This document shows positions 26,080 through 34,306 of a stretch of DNA of 37,172 nucleotides, in pieces (the first letter of the stretch is position 1; each line of letters starts with the position of its first letter). Position numbers and translations under genes: made by a program. The DNA is from Myxococcales bacterium (GTDB lineage: Bacteria > Myxococcota_A > Bradymonadia > UBA4248): assembly GCA_004554395.1 (NCBI GenBank), contig SFMP01000087.1, positions 1 through 37,172 on the forward strand. The letters run 5' to 3'. The notes under the pieces were generated by a model. The model was not told the DNA's origin and ran no database searches. It saw only the letters and a program-made list of their open reading frames with translations.

Positions 26080-26124
26080 ATATTCAGACCGTCGCGGAAT
26101 CAAAAAAAATAAAAAAAGATAAAT

Positions 26125-26141
26125 GTCGCCTCGCAGGCGAC
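26125..26141 (-). terminator. Possible minus-strand terminator hairpin
   Basis: GTCGCC-TCGCA-GGCGAC forms a 6-bp stem. On its left is an A-rich run (26102-26123), which on the minus strand is a long U-tract after the hairpin. It could stop antisense transcripts entering from the right, and more weakly end the macro gene on the plus strand. Confidence 0.45.
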
Positions 26142-26157
26142 CTTTCCATCCATCGTA

Positions 26158-26265
26158 GGCGCTACGATATGCGCGTCATCAAACGAAGGAGGGTTTGGTT
26201 GCCATGTCGGCGACCAAAACGCTCCTTCGGATGCGCTGCGATTTGAGCGCAATCAAACGAAGGAG
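26158..26265 (+). promoter_or_regulatory. Duplicated leader with mutually exclusive SD-pairing hairpins upstream of the vWA gene
   Basis: A 34-nt unit occurs twice, ungapped, 28 of 34 identical: 26158-26191 and 26232-26265. Each holds a small GCGC hairpin followed by ATCAAACGAAGGAG, and the second copy's AGGAG is the Shine-Dalgarno site of the vWA gene. Between them, CTCCTTCG (26222-26229) is the exact complement of CGAAGGAG in both copies. Pairing with the first copy (26184-26191) encloses a 10-bp helix, 26194-26203 with 26209-26218, over a 5-nt loop, and leaves the vWA site free. Pairing with the second copy (26258-26265), supported by TGCGCT/AGCGCA inside, hides it. This has the form of a translational switch, or a relic of a duplicated gene start. 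Confidence 0.45.
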
Positions 26266-26275
26266 ACTCTTATGA
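26204..26275 (+). CDS. Possible 23-residue upstream peptide overlapping the vWA start
   Basis: ATG at 26204 opens a 23-codon frame (MSATKTLLRMRCDLSAIKRRRLL) whose TGA overlaps the vWA ATG as ATGA. The ATG lies in the loop of the first leader hairpin, and GGAG lies 12 nt upstream, further than usual. Arg/Lys/Leu-rich content reads like a by-product of the repeat sequence, so it may serve only as translational coupling, or not be translated at all. Confidence 0.22.
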   Translation: MSATKTLLRMRCDLSAIKRRRLL

Positions 26276-26910
26276 AGACGGAATTGGTATTTATTTTGGA
26301 TCGTAGCGGCTCTATGTCGGGACTAGAGGCGGATACTATCGGCGGATTCAACTCCATGATCGAGCGGCAGAAGAAGGAAGCTGGCGAGGCACTCGTTTCG
26401 ACGGTAGTTTTTAGCGACGACAGCACGGTCATTCACGATCGTTTGCCGATTGGCGAAGTTCCGCCCTTGACGGACAAGGAATACTTCACTATGGGTTGCA
26501 CGGCGTTGCTAGACGCCGTAGGCGGAGCTATCCGCCATATCGGCAACATCCACAAGTATGCTCGCCCCGAAGACGTGCCAGACAAGACGATGTTCGTCAT
26601 CACCACCGATGGCCATGAAAATGCCAGCCGCCGTTATGACTATGACGCAGTGCGCAACATGATCGAACGGCAGAAGAAGAGATTCGGTTGGGAGTTTTTG
26701 TTCCTCGGTGCAAACATCGACGCGACGCAGGAAGCTGCGCGCTTCGGCATCGATGCAGACCGCGCAGTCAATTACAAGTGCGACGAAGCTGGCACCTTGC
26801 TGAACTACCGTGTCATCGGCGAGGCGGTCTGTAGCGTCCGCGCCGATCGGCCGCTCAGTGCCGACTGGAAGCGCCGAATCGATGAGGACGTGCAGAAGAG
26901 AGGAAGGTAA
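26272..26910 (+). CDS. von Willebrand factor A domain protein
   Basis: A 212-aa cytoplasmic protein that is almost wholly one vWA domain. The metal-ion-dependent adhesion site is complete: DRSGSMSG (residues 10-17), the Thr in MGCTALLDAVGG, and Asp in VITTDGHENAS. A helical C-terminal part follows (ERQKKRFGWEFLFLGANIDATQEA). Such soluble vWA proteins usually mediate protein assembly, sometimes in stress or tellurite-resistance modules; the partner is unknown. AGGAG lies 6 nt before the ATG inside a duplicated, structured leader. Sequence style resembles the macro gene 190 nt upstream, so both may have arrived together. An intrinsic terminator follows. Confidence 0.88.
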   Translation: MKTELVFILDRSGSMSGLEADTIGGFNSMIERQKKEAGEALVSTVVFSDDSTVIHDRLPIGEVPPLTDKEYFTMGCTALLDAVGGAIRHIGNIHKYARPEDVPDKTMFVITTDGHENASRRYDYDAVRNMIERQKKRFGWEFLFLGANIDATQEAARFGIDADRAVNYKCDEAGTLLNYRVIGEAVCSVRADRPLSADWKRRIDEDVQKRGR

Positions 26911-26930
26911 ACTTGCAGATTTCATAAAAG

Positions 26931-26962
26931 AAACGCCCCAAGAGGGGGCGTTTTGTCTTTTT
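26931..26962 (+). terminator. Intrinsic terminator after the vWA gene
   Basis: AAACGCCCC (26931-26939) pairs with GGGGCGTTT (26945-26953) over AAGAG, followed by a T-rich tract (TTTTGTCTTTTTT). The A-run on the left makes it partly bidirectional. Confidence 0.85.
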
Positions 26963-27006
26963 TATAAATGCCCGTTTTGTTGGACGGGGATTCTATATGC
27001 AGAAAA

Positions 27007-27039
27007 GGCTACCGATAACAATGAATTGCATCGGTAGCC
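27007..27039 (-). terminator. Terminator of the 1351-aa gene
   Basis: GGCTACCGAT (27007-27016) and ATCGGTAGCC (27030-27039) are perfect inverted repeats with a 13-nt loop. On the minus strand they are followed by TTTT. The site is 32 nt downstream of the large gene's stop. A second small hairpin, CCCATG-ATT-CATGGG, overlaps at 27038-27052. Confidence 0.7.
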
Positions 27040-27070
27040 CATGATTCATGGGAAATAGACCGCCTATGTT

Positions 27071-30000
27071 TTAGAGTTCTTGATCTTTTCTGTTTTTCTC
27101 AAGACGTTTTTTCGTTTTGAGGTCTTTAATGGAACGATGTTGAGCCAAGTAAGCTGCATCTTTGCCAAATGTGACGACAGAATCTTTTGCATGAATCATT
27201 TCTTCTTTTGCGGCACTTCCAGCAGCTTTAGATCCACCTGCAGCACCTTGTAAAAAGTCGAACGTAGAATCTTTGAGATTTTGCAAAGACGAATCGCTCT
27301 TCGGTTTCAAGGCAGGCGGTATCTCGGTTGGTTTGCCTTCCATCTTGTTTTTCGCCTCGCGTTTAAGTGCGTGCTGCTCTTCTTTGTTGAGAGGTTGACC
27401 ATTATTCTTTTTCTCTTCTGCCGACTGCAATGCTGTGATGTGAAGAAGTTGTTTTTCGGCATCTGTGAGCTTGGCCCCTTCGTCGTATGCCTTTGCACTG
27501 CCTTGAGCCGCTTGTTTTTTGAGCACTTCTTTGCGAGATTGTTCTGGGTTTTCAAGAAGTTTGGCCAGTTCCTTCTTGTCTTCGCGCTCTTTGTGATACT
27601 TGTCGGCAGCTTGTGTTGATTTGAGATTCTCAATATTGATGCCGAGATTGCCATCTTTTTTGCCTTGCAAAGCGCCAGTTAGACCAGTGAAATCGAAACG
27701 GCTTTCTTCTTTTGCCTCTTTCATGGCACTGATCTTGTCGGATTGTTTGGCCCCCCAACTACCGAGAGCCGCAGTTCTGCTACCGCTTCGGGCTTGTTTG
27801 TCGCGCGTTTTGGCGACTTCTTTACTCTTAGCCTCGTCTTGTTTTTTCTTGCGTGCCTTATTCTTCTGAACAGAGTCGAATGTTGGCAATTTAAATTTAC
27901 TAAGATATTTATCAAGCCCAGTTTTGACACGCGTACTAAACTTAGAAATGACGCCTTTGACTTTCGCTCCGATGTTGATTCCGATAACGCGTAGCAGGAT
28001 CTCAATGGCGAGCGGAATGGCTTGGCAGATAGCGGCTTCGACGGCATTGGCTGCAGCGCCAGCATTGCCGTTGCCTGCTTCAACGAGGACGTTTAACAGA
28101 GCCGAACCGAGGCCAGCAATGGCATCGAATTGCGAACGGAAGAATTGAACTGTATCCCAAACGGCTTTAATTGCGGCGATAATGCCACCGACTGGATTTG
28201 CCATTGTGGCAAGCTTGGCGATGGCTTTACCGATGAGCGGGGGCACGAGTGACGAGAAGAGGGCCGATAGAATCTCGCCTTTGAGTCCGCCAAGACCGTC
28301 TTTGATGAGATCGGCAATGACGGGCAATCCACCAGCCATGATCATATCGATCGTATTTTTGAGCTTGATGGCTTCGGGTGGATCTTTGATTTCTTCGACT
28401 TTTTCGCCTGGTTCGGCTTGTGCTTTTGCTTCTTCTTCTGCAGCCTTCTTGCGCTCCTGATAGGCGTCCCATACAGCAGTGATGGGCTTCAGAACCTTGC
28501 TGACATCAATGCCCATGAGGCTAAAGATGAGTTGGATGAATCCTCTAATTTGGGGAAGCTCATCTATACCATTGAGCCCCGATCCGCCTAGCCACATGCT
28601 GAGCAAATTCTGTGCGATGACCATGAGGTTGGCAGGCATGTTCGAGACAAACTGCGAAAATCCCTGTTTGATGCCAGCCCAAAGCGTCGAGAAGAAGGCG
28701 CCTGGATCTTTGAGGATATTTGCCGCAGCGGCGAGCATTGGGGCGGGATCGACGCCACAGAATTCGCATGCCTTTTTGAAGATTGCCACAGCGATATTGG
28801 CAAGCGATTCGAGGGCGGCTTTGATTGTGCTGAGCGCTTGGCGATAGGCTTCGCGGAGCGTTTCGAGGATTTGGGCGATGAGTTCTTTGAACGCCTCGAC
28901 GGCGGCATTGATAGCTTCGACCGTAGCATCGACGATAGCCGTGAAGATTTCGAGGGCTTTGTCGAGGATCGCATTGATGACTTTGATGAGATTATCGGCG
29001 AGTTTTTTGAGGAGTTTTTTGAACTTGTCGAATGCCGTTCTCAGCTTGTTGCCGAGGTCTTTATTGACCTTGCTGACGAGGTCGGCAAAGGTGTCGAGGA
29101 GATTGTTGACGACTTCTAAGAACTTGTTGATGATCTTCGAAACGAGTGCTTTGAGCCCCGAAACGAACTTCTTGGCTGCGTCTTTGGCGGCATCGGCAAG
29201 TTTTTCGTACCACGCTTTTTCTTCTTTTTTGTCGTTATCTTCGGCCGATTTCTTTTCCTTATCGGCGTTTTGTTTTTCGCGTTTGATGTCGCGTTGTGCT
29301 TTTTGCTTTCCTTGTTCGATTTGCGAACGCGCGTCGGTCACATATCCTTGGTGTTCGGCGTCGTAGCCTGCGGCTTCGGATTCGAATTCCGCCGATTGTT
29401 CGTCGATTTTGGAATTCATTTCGGTTTCGAGCGCAGCCATCTGCTCGTCTTCGTTGGTCTTGGCATCGGCGCGAATTTGTTCGATTTCGGCTTCGTGTTC
29501 GGCGACGCTTGCATCGATTTGTGCATCGGTTTCGGCTTCGGCGGAATCGACTTGAGCCGAAGCTTCTTGCATCTGCGCCGAAGTCGATTCGGCTTCTTGT
29601 GTGAAATCGAGAATTCCCTTCGATTCTTCGTGGAATTGTTCGAGTTCAGCCGCCATGGCAATCGCCGATGTTTCGAGCGCAGCTTCTTGTTCATCGAGCA
29701 CGCTCTTTGGCAATTTCAGATCGTCGTATCCGCGTTCGGGTAGAGTTTTGTCGAGCGAACTGACTTTTTCGGCGCCTTCGGATTTCGTTTGATTGTATTT
29801 CTCGGTTTCTTCGGCTTTTGCCTCGTCGATAGATGACGTATCGGCTTCGACCGTGGGTTCGTTGGGGATATCGTCGCCGCCGCCCGAGATCTTTTGCGCC
29901 TTGATCTTTGCGCTGGCATCGCTACCGGCGGCTTCGAGATTCGCATTCATCTTGCTTTCGAACGTGATCTCTTTATTGCCTTCGTTCGTCGCCTTCGAAG

Positions 30001-31126
30001 CTTCGGTCGAGGCTTGTTTTTCGGCGTCGACAGAACCGTCGTTGATTTCGGCTTCTTCTTCGCCGGGGAGTTTTGTTTTCTTTTCGGTCTCGGATTTTTG
30101 GATGTCTTCTTGTGTTTTTGGACCGAGTTCGGCGTGATGTTCGAGTTGGTGGCTTAGGCCCGACGTTGCAAACGCTTCGACGGCGTTTTTGCCCGATCCT
30201 TCGCCTTTGGGCGCCGGCGCTGCAGGCGCACCTGCACCGATAGCCGGTAGCGCCATGCCACCGCCACCACCGGCGTCGCCGCCACCGCTGCCACCGCCCG
30301 AAATGCTGACCGATATGCCACCGCCAACCGACCCAGTCGCGGCATGGGACGCTTTGCCCGGTTTCTTCGATTCTTTCTTGTCGCCTTTATTATCGTTGCC
30401 CTTTTTGTCGTTGCCTTTCTTATCATCGGTTTTTGCTGACGCAGCGACAGTCTGCGATTTGTTTGCCGATGATCCGGCTTGTTTCGACGCGCCATCTTGG
30501 TGTTTGGGATCGGCTTTCGATTGCTTGGACTTGTCTTTTTTGCTCGTCTCTTTCGACGAAACGTTTTTGTCTTCTTTCTTAGCGCCTTGAGCGTCTTTTT
30601 TGTCGCCTTTGTCTTCTTTCTTAGCGCCTAAAGCATCTTTTTTATCGTCTTTTTTGTTCTTTCCTTTGCCGTCTTGCGATTTTTTCTTTTTCTCGCCCTG
30701 GGCATCTTTTAGATCGCCGTTTTTCGCCTTATCGGCGTGTTGTTCGTCGCGAGATTTGCTGAAGTTGTTGACGGTTTTTTCTTCTTGAGCAGGCGTCGTT
30801 TGGACGGGAGCACCAGGATTGACGGGTTTTGCCCCAGTCGCGCCCTTGTCTTTGGCCTCGGCGTTTGCCTCGGCTTTTGATTTGCCCGCTTGCGGTGCGG
30901 CTTGTGCCGCCGCGCCTCCTTTAGCGCCCGAGAGTTCGGCACCGACCGAAGCTTGCTGCGCCGATTGTGCCTTTTGCGTCGCCTTTTGCGCTTGCATGGC
31001 TTGGGCTTCGTTCTGGGCTTGCGCTTGTTGCGCTTGCAGGGCAGATTGTGTCGCTTGTTGCTGTTGAGGTTGTTGCTGTTGCGCGAGGTTTGGACTTGAA
31101 TCTTTTTCGTGCTTTTGCGTATTCAT
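27071..31126 (-). CDS. Giant low-complexity/coiled-coil protein with an eCIS-associated-type helical C-terminal region
   Basis: 1351 aa, no Sec signal. The N-terminal ~330 residues are disordered: Gln/Ala-rich, then Lys/Asp/Gly-rich with repeated 'KKDA.GAKKEDK' units, then a Gly tract. An acidic Ala/Glu coiled coil (about 330-640) follows. From about 650 to 1120 come amphipathic and hydrophobic helices. Within these, LKDPGAFFSTLWAGIKQGF, GIDVSKVLKPI and the run NPVGGIIAAIKAVWDTVQFF...NAVEAAICQAIPLAIEIL strongly recall the conserved helical region of DUF4157-containing proteins linked to extracellular contractile injection systems. This is family recollection, not a search result. The DUF4157 HExxH zincin itself is absent. 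The last ~230 residues are charged and unrecognised, where a payload domain would sit. Start: AAGGAG lies 7 nt before ATG 31126. No injection-system genes are in the window. Confidence 0.7.
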   Translation of the reverse strand: MNTQKHEKDSSPNLAQQQQPQQQQATQSALQAQQAQAQNEAQAMQAQKATQKAQSAQQASVGAELSGAKGGAAAQAAPQAGKSKAEANAEAKDKGATGAKPVNPGAPVQTTPAQEEKTVNNFSKSRDEQHADKAKNGDLKDAQGEKKKKSQDGKGKNKKDDKKDALGAKKEDKGDKKDAQGAKKEDKNVSSKETSKKDKSKQSKADPKHQDGASKQAGSSANKSQTVAASAKTDDKKGNDKKGNDNKGDKKESKKPGKASHAATGSVGGGISVSISGGGSGGGDAGGGGGMALPAIGAGAPAAPAPKGEGSGKNAVEAFATSGLSHQLEHHAELGPKTQEDIQKSETEKKTKLPGEEEAEINDGSVDAEKQASTEASKATNEGNKEITFESKMNANLEAAGSDASAKIKAQKISGGGDDIPNEPTVEADTSSIDEAKAEETEKYNQTKSEGAEKVSSLDKTLPERGYDDLKLPKSVLDEQEAALETSAIAMAAELEQFHEESKGILDFTQEAESTSAQMQEASAQVDSAEAETDAQIDASVAEHEAEIEQIRADAKTNEDEQMAALETEMNSKIDEQSAEFESEAAGYDAEHQGYVTDARSQIEQGKQKAQRDIKREKQNADKEKKSAEDNDKKEEKAWYEKLADAAKDAAKKFVSGLKALVSKIINKFLEVVNNLLDTFADLVSKVNKDLGNKLRTAFDKFKKLLKKLADNLIKVINAILDKALEIFTAIVDATVEAINAAVEAFKELIAQILETLREAYRQALSTIKAALESLANIAVAIFKKACEFCGVDPAPMLAAAANILKDPGAFFSTLWAGIKQGFSQFVSNMPANLMVIAQNLLSMWLGGSGLNGIDELPQIRGFIQLIFSLMGIDVSKVLKPITAVWDAYQERKKAAEEEAKAQAEPGEKVEEIKDPPEAIKLKNTIDMIMAGGLPVIADLIKDGLGGLKGEILSALFSSLVPPLIGKAIAKLATMANPVGGIIAAIKAVWDTVQFFRSQFDAIAGLGSALLNVLVEAGNGNAGAAANAVEAAICQAIPLAIEILLRVIGINIGAKVKGVISKFSTRVKTGLDKYLSKFKLPTFDSVQKNKARKKKQDEAKSKEVAKTRDKQARSGSRTAALGSWGAKQSDKISAMKEAKEESRFDFTGLTGALQGKKDGNLGINIENLKSTQAADKYHKEREDKKELAKLLENPEQSRKEVLKKQAAQGSAKAYDEGAKLTDAEKQLLHITALQSAEEKKNNGQPLNKEEQHALKREAKNKMEGKPTEIPPALKPKSDSSLQNLKDSTFDFLQGAAGGSKAAGSAAKEEMIHAKDSVVTFGKDAAYLAQHRSIKDLKTKKRLEKNRKDQEL

Positions 31127-31150
31127 CGTCAGCTCCTTATCAAAAAAAAA

Positions 31151-31156
31151 ACTATA
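31151..31156 (-). promoter_or_regulatory. Candidate -10 box of the 1351-aa gene
   Basis: On the minus strand TATAGT (31156-31151) matches the -10 consensus at 5 of 6 bases and is followed immediately by a run of nine to ten T where transcription would begin. No convincing -35 is seen at 16-18 bp, so an activator or alternative sigma factor may be needed. Confidence 0.3.
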
Positions 31157-31162
31157 CACACC

Positions 31163-31525
31163 CGCTGTACATTCTATCGCATTTATGCTGGGCTGTCACA
31201 AAATTCGGACAATTTTTTGCGATGAATTCGTTTTGTGCGTTTCGCCTCTCTCATATCGTTTGATAGGGCGTTGCCGTGGGCGTTGCGGGCGCGGCGATTG
31301 ATTGCCCAATTCGCTATGCGCCCAACGGGCGCATTGTGCGAAGTTGCGGATGTGGTGCGCGGAGGAACGAGCCTGGGGCGTTGCGGGCGCGGCGTTTGAG
31401 CGCCCGCAGAGGGGGGAGCGGCGTATTGGCGCATGCCAAAAGCCGCGCGGGGGGAGGCTTCCCCCCGTCCAAATTTCAAGAAAAAAAGAGAAAAAAGCGC
31501 CGTTGCGTCGTTGGGTTGGGGGGGG
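31163..31525. repeat. GC-rich non-coding gap with hairpins and a 19-bp direct repeat
   Basis: I see no convincing gene between the helicase stop and the large gene's promoter. The gap holds a direct repeat, GGGCGTTGCGGGCGCGGCG, at 31278-31296 and 31376-31394. It also holds the hairpin ATGCGCCC-AAC-GGGCGCAT (31316-31334), framed by TTCGC and GCGAA, and a second hairpin, GCGGCGTATTGGC-GCAT-GCCAAAAGCCGC (31421-31448). Two G-runs lie near 31451 and 31514. The hairpins are related to the GCTATT...AATACGC family elsewhere. They may terminate the helicase transcript. Confidence 0.55.
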
Positions 31526-34306
31526 CTAGTGGCACGGTTCGGGGGGCTGTTCGGGCCAATCGTGTTTTGGGTAGCGACCGCGTAGGAGTTTGCGGACATC
31601 GGCGTAGGTGGAACGCCAAAAATTGGCGAGGTCTTGGGTCATTTGGGCGGCGCGACCGTTGGGGGCGCAGAGGTGGATGAGGACGGGTGTTGTGCCGGCG
31701 CCGACGCGTGGCAATGTATAAGTGCCGAATGCTTTTTGAATTTTGACGCGTATGACGGGAGGCGAAAGTGTATAATCGACGGGCGTTTCGTAGCCGTTTT
31801 GTAGTGTGACGCGCTCGGGGGCGTATGTTTGCAATATCGATTTGGCGGCGTGTGAAAGCGATTTGAAGGCGACTTGTGATAAATCGATTTCGTATAATTG
31901 TTTGAAAGTTGCGGCGTGACCGATGATTTGCGGCAGAACTTTCAATGCCCATGAAATATTGAAATCTGGGATGTCATTATAAGGTTGACATTGTTTTGCA
32001 AATGTGCATCGTGCGGTGAATTGTAGCCAGGCGTCGGATTTGAAATTGAGAGCTTTTTCGGGGGCTTTTCGTGCGGCGTCGAGTAGCGTTTGGCGGATGA
32101 GAGGGCGGTAGGCGTCGTCGTGTCGGAACGTTTCGCGCAGTGTAAATATATCGTAGACGACGGCATCGGCGACGACGACTCTGTCTTTTTCGGGTTCGTA
32201 GCGAGCGATGCGGCGTTCGTGCCAGGGAATCCATTTTGGATCGATGGGGAATGCTTTGATGACGCGGCTGGCGGCGCGTTCGACGCCGCGGACGAGGTCG
32301 ACGTCGGCGCAGATGAAAAACGGTTCATCTTTGAGATCGTAGGGCTCGGCGATGGTGACGCCGTGATTGCCCGACATGCATGCGAAGATGGGGATCGTCG
32401 CGCGGCGCGGATCGTCTTTGGGGAGGGTGGCGTCTTTCTTTTGTGGGCGCTGTTGTGCGAGTCGGTCGGCGTAGGCGGCGAGCATCGACTTGGCGAGGGC
32501 TTCTTTGAGGGGGATGCGTTGCGCGGGGGCTTGGGCGTTGGCGGGGTGTTGGGCGGATTTGTCGGTGGGCGGTTGGGTGGCAGCTGGGCGCGACTGTCGT
32601 TTGATATCGTTGGCGGCTTGTGCAATATCGTCGGCGATGCGCTTGAGAGGCGCGTTTTCGGGCTTTTGTATGTTCTTTTTGAGATTGCAGAAATCGTCGT
32701 AGAGATTGGGTTTGGGCCAAGTCGCTTTTTGGCTTCGGCGATAGGGCGTTTCGGAGAGGAAAGCCGCCAATAATGCGGCATCGCGCACGATATCGTAATC
32801 GATGGCGTCGAGCATCCAGCGGGCCAGGCGCGGTTCGAGCGGCATCGAGGCCATTTGTCGCCCAAGTGGCGTAATGTCGTAGACGGCATTATCTTCGGTC
32901 GAATTGGGTTTCGTGGAATATTCTTCGGTCGAATTGCATTCGGTCGATGCGTTGGGGAATGAATTATCTTCGGTTGGATGGCGATCGTCGATGGGGTGGG
33001 ATTGCAGCGCGCCGAGTTTTTGGAGCAGTCGTTTGGCTTCGGCGATACGCGTGGGGGCGGGTTGGGACAAGAATTTGAGCGATTCTGGCGATTGTAGTCC
33101 CCAAGCGGCGATTTGTAGGACGGCCTGAGCGAGGTCGAGTCGTTCGATTTCGGGTGTCGTTTGTGCGTTGAGCGAGTTTTGGACAGATTGAGGCCATAGC
33201 CTGATGCATAGGCCTGGGGCTTGTCGGGCGGCGCGTCCTGCGCGTTGGTCGGCCGATGCACGGCTTATCGACTGCGTTTCGAGCCGCGAGAGCCCCGAAA
33301 ACGTGTCGAAAAACTTTTGTTTGACGAGCCCCGTATCGACGACGGCGCGGACGCCTGGGATGGTGAGCGAGCTTTCGGCGACGTTTGTCGAGAAGATGAG
33401 GCGGCGTTTGCCGCCGGCTGGGCGCGTCAGAATGGCGGCTTGATCTTGGATCGGCAGTGATGCGTGGCACGAAAAAAAGTCGCAATTATCGAATCGTTGG
33501 CGAGCGGCTGCGATGGCGTCGTTGATTTCGCCGACGCCTGGCAAAAAGACGAGGCAGTCGCCATCGGTGGCTTGTAGAGCCGTTTCGATGGCGTCGAGCA
33601 ATGGGGCGATATAGACCGAAAACCGCTTGTCGGGCTGGATTGGCATATATCGAATGTCGAGTGGATAGATGGGGGCATCGATGTCGAAGACGTCGCACGG
33701 CGCGAGGAATTGGGCGATGGGGGCTGAATCGAGCGTCGCGCTCATGACGGTGATGTAGAGATCGTCGCGGCAGGCGTCTTGGAGCGCGTGGACCATGGCA
33801 AACGCCAAATCGTTTTCGATCGACCGCTCGTGAAATTCGTCGAATATGACGTGCGAAATGCCCTCGAGAAATGGATTGGTGCAAAGATAGCGCAGCAAAA
33901 TGCCCGTTGTGACGAAGAGGAGCCGCGTTTTGACGGAGACTTTTTTATCGAGTCTGACGTGGTAACCGATGGCTTCGCCGACGTTTGAACCGTGTTCGGC
34001 GGCGACGCGTTTGGCGGCGGCGATGCACGCGATGCGTTTGGGCTGAACGCATAAGATGATGTTTTCGTCGTCGGGCGATTGTTGCGCCAAAAATGCGGGC
34101 GGAATCCGCGTCGTCTTCCCGCTGCCGGGCGTCGCCGATACGATGCGATTGATGCGTGGGCTCCCCAAAATGCGAGCGATATATGGATCGATGGGGAGCC
34201 TAGGACGATCGGGAATACTCGCGGGGCGATTTGAATTCTCTTTCGATTTTGTCGAACTATTCTGTGCGTTTTCCGAACTCATTTCGTCGAATTCGGCATT
34301 ATTCAT
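31526..34306 (-). CDS. hrpB: HrpB-type DEAH-box ATP-dependent helicase
   Basis: A 926-aa SF2 helicase of the HrpB branch, thought to remodel RNA; its precise substrate is not established in most bacteria. It shows Walker A ATPGSGKTTR (about residues 58-67), the DEFHERS box, the SAT motif in VMSATLDS, STNVAESSLTIPG and RASADQRAGRAAR. The HrpB-specific C-terminus includes GAGTTPVLIHLCAPNGR and ends YPKHDWPEQPP. Homology begins near residue 36. ATG 34306 is chosen because it overlaps the kinase stop by 8 nt, implying coupling; upstream Mets at 34366 and 34462 would lie deep inside the kinase gene. It is longer than E. coli HrpB (809 aa), partly through a Ser/Thr/Asn/Glu low-complexity insert encoded around 32,885-32,975 with repeated TEDN/STE units. 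Confidence 0.88.
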   Translation of the reverse strand: MNNAEFDEMSSENAQNSSTKSKENSNRPASIPDRPRLPIDPYIARILGSPRINRIVSATPGSGKTTRIPPAFLAQQSPDDENIILCVQPKRIACIAAAKRVAAEHGSNVGEAIGYHVRLDKKVSVKTRLLFVTTGILLRYLCTNPFLEGISHVIFDEFHERSIENDLAFAMVHALQDACRDDLYITVMSATLDSAPIAQFLAPCDVFDIDAPIYPLDIRYMPIQPDKRFSVYIAPLLDAIETALQATDGDCLVFLPGVGEINDAIAAARQRFDNCDFFSCHASLPIQDQAAILTRPAGGKRRLIFSTNVAESSLTIPGVRAVVDTGLVKQKFFDTFSGLSRLETQSISRASADQRAGRAARQAPGLCIRLWPQSVQNSLNAQTTPEIERLDLAQAVLQIAAWGLQSPESLKFLSQPAPTRIAEAKRLLQKLGALQSHPIDDRHPTEDNSFPNASTECNSTEEYSTKPNSTEDNAVYDITPLGRQMASMPLEPRLARWMLDAIDYDIVRDAALLAAFLSETPYRRSQKATWPKPNLYDDFCNLKKNIQKPENAPLKRIADDIAQAANDIKRQSRPAATQPPTDKSAQHPANAQAPAQRIPLKEALAKSMLAAYADRLAQQRPQKKDATLPKDDPRRATIPIFACMSGNHGVTIAEPYDLKDEPFFICADVDLVRGVERAASRVIKAFPIDPKWIPWHERRIARYEPEKDRVVVADAVVYDIFTLRETFRHDDAYRPLIRQTLLDAARKAPEKALNFKSDAWLQFTARCTFAKQCQPYNDIPDFNISWALKVLPQIIGHAATFKQLYEIDLSQVAFKSLSHAAKSILQTYAPERVTLQNGYETPVDYTLSPPVIRVKIQKAFGTYTLPRVGAGTTPVLIHLCAPNGRAAQMTQDLANFWRSTYADVRKLLRGRYPKHDWPEQPPEPCH

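Noticed and set aside
30100..30200. HQLEHHAEL in the 1351-aa protein as a possible zincin site
   Set aside because: It lacks the HExxH spacing; the metallopeptidase part of DUF4157-type proteins is not present.
31942..33261. 439-codon frame on the minus strand overlapping the helicase in another frame
   Set aside because: Ser/Pro/Arg-rich translation typical of a shifted frame; the helicase motifs run continuously through the region.
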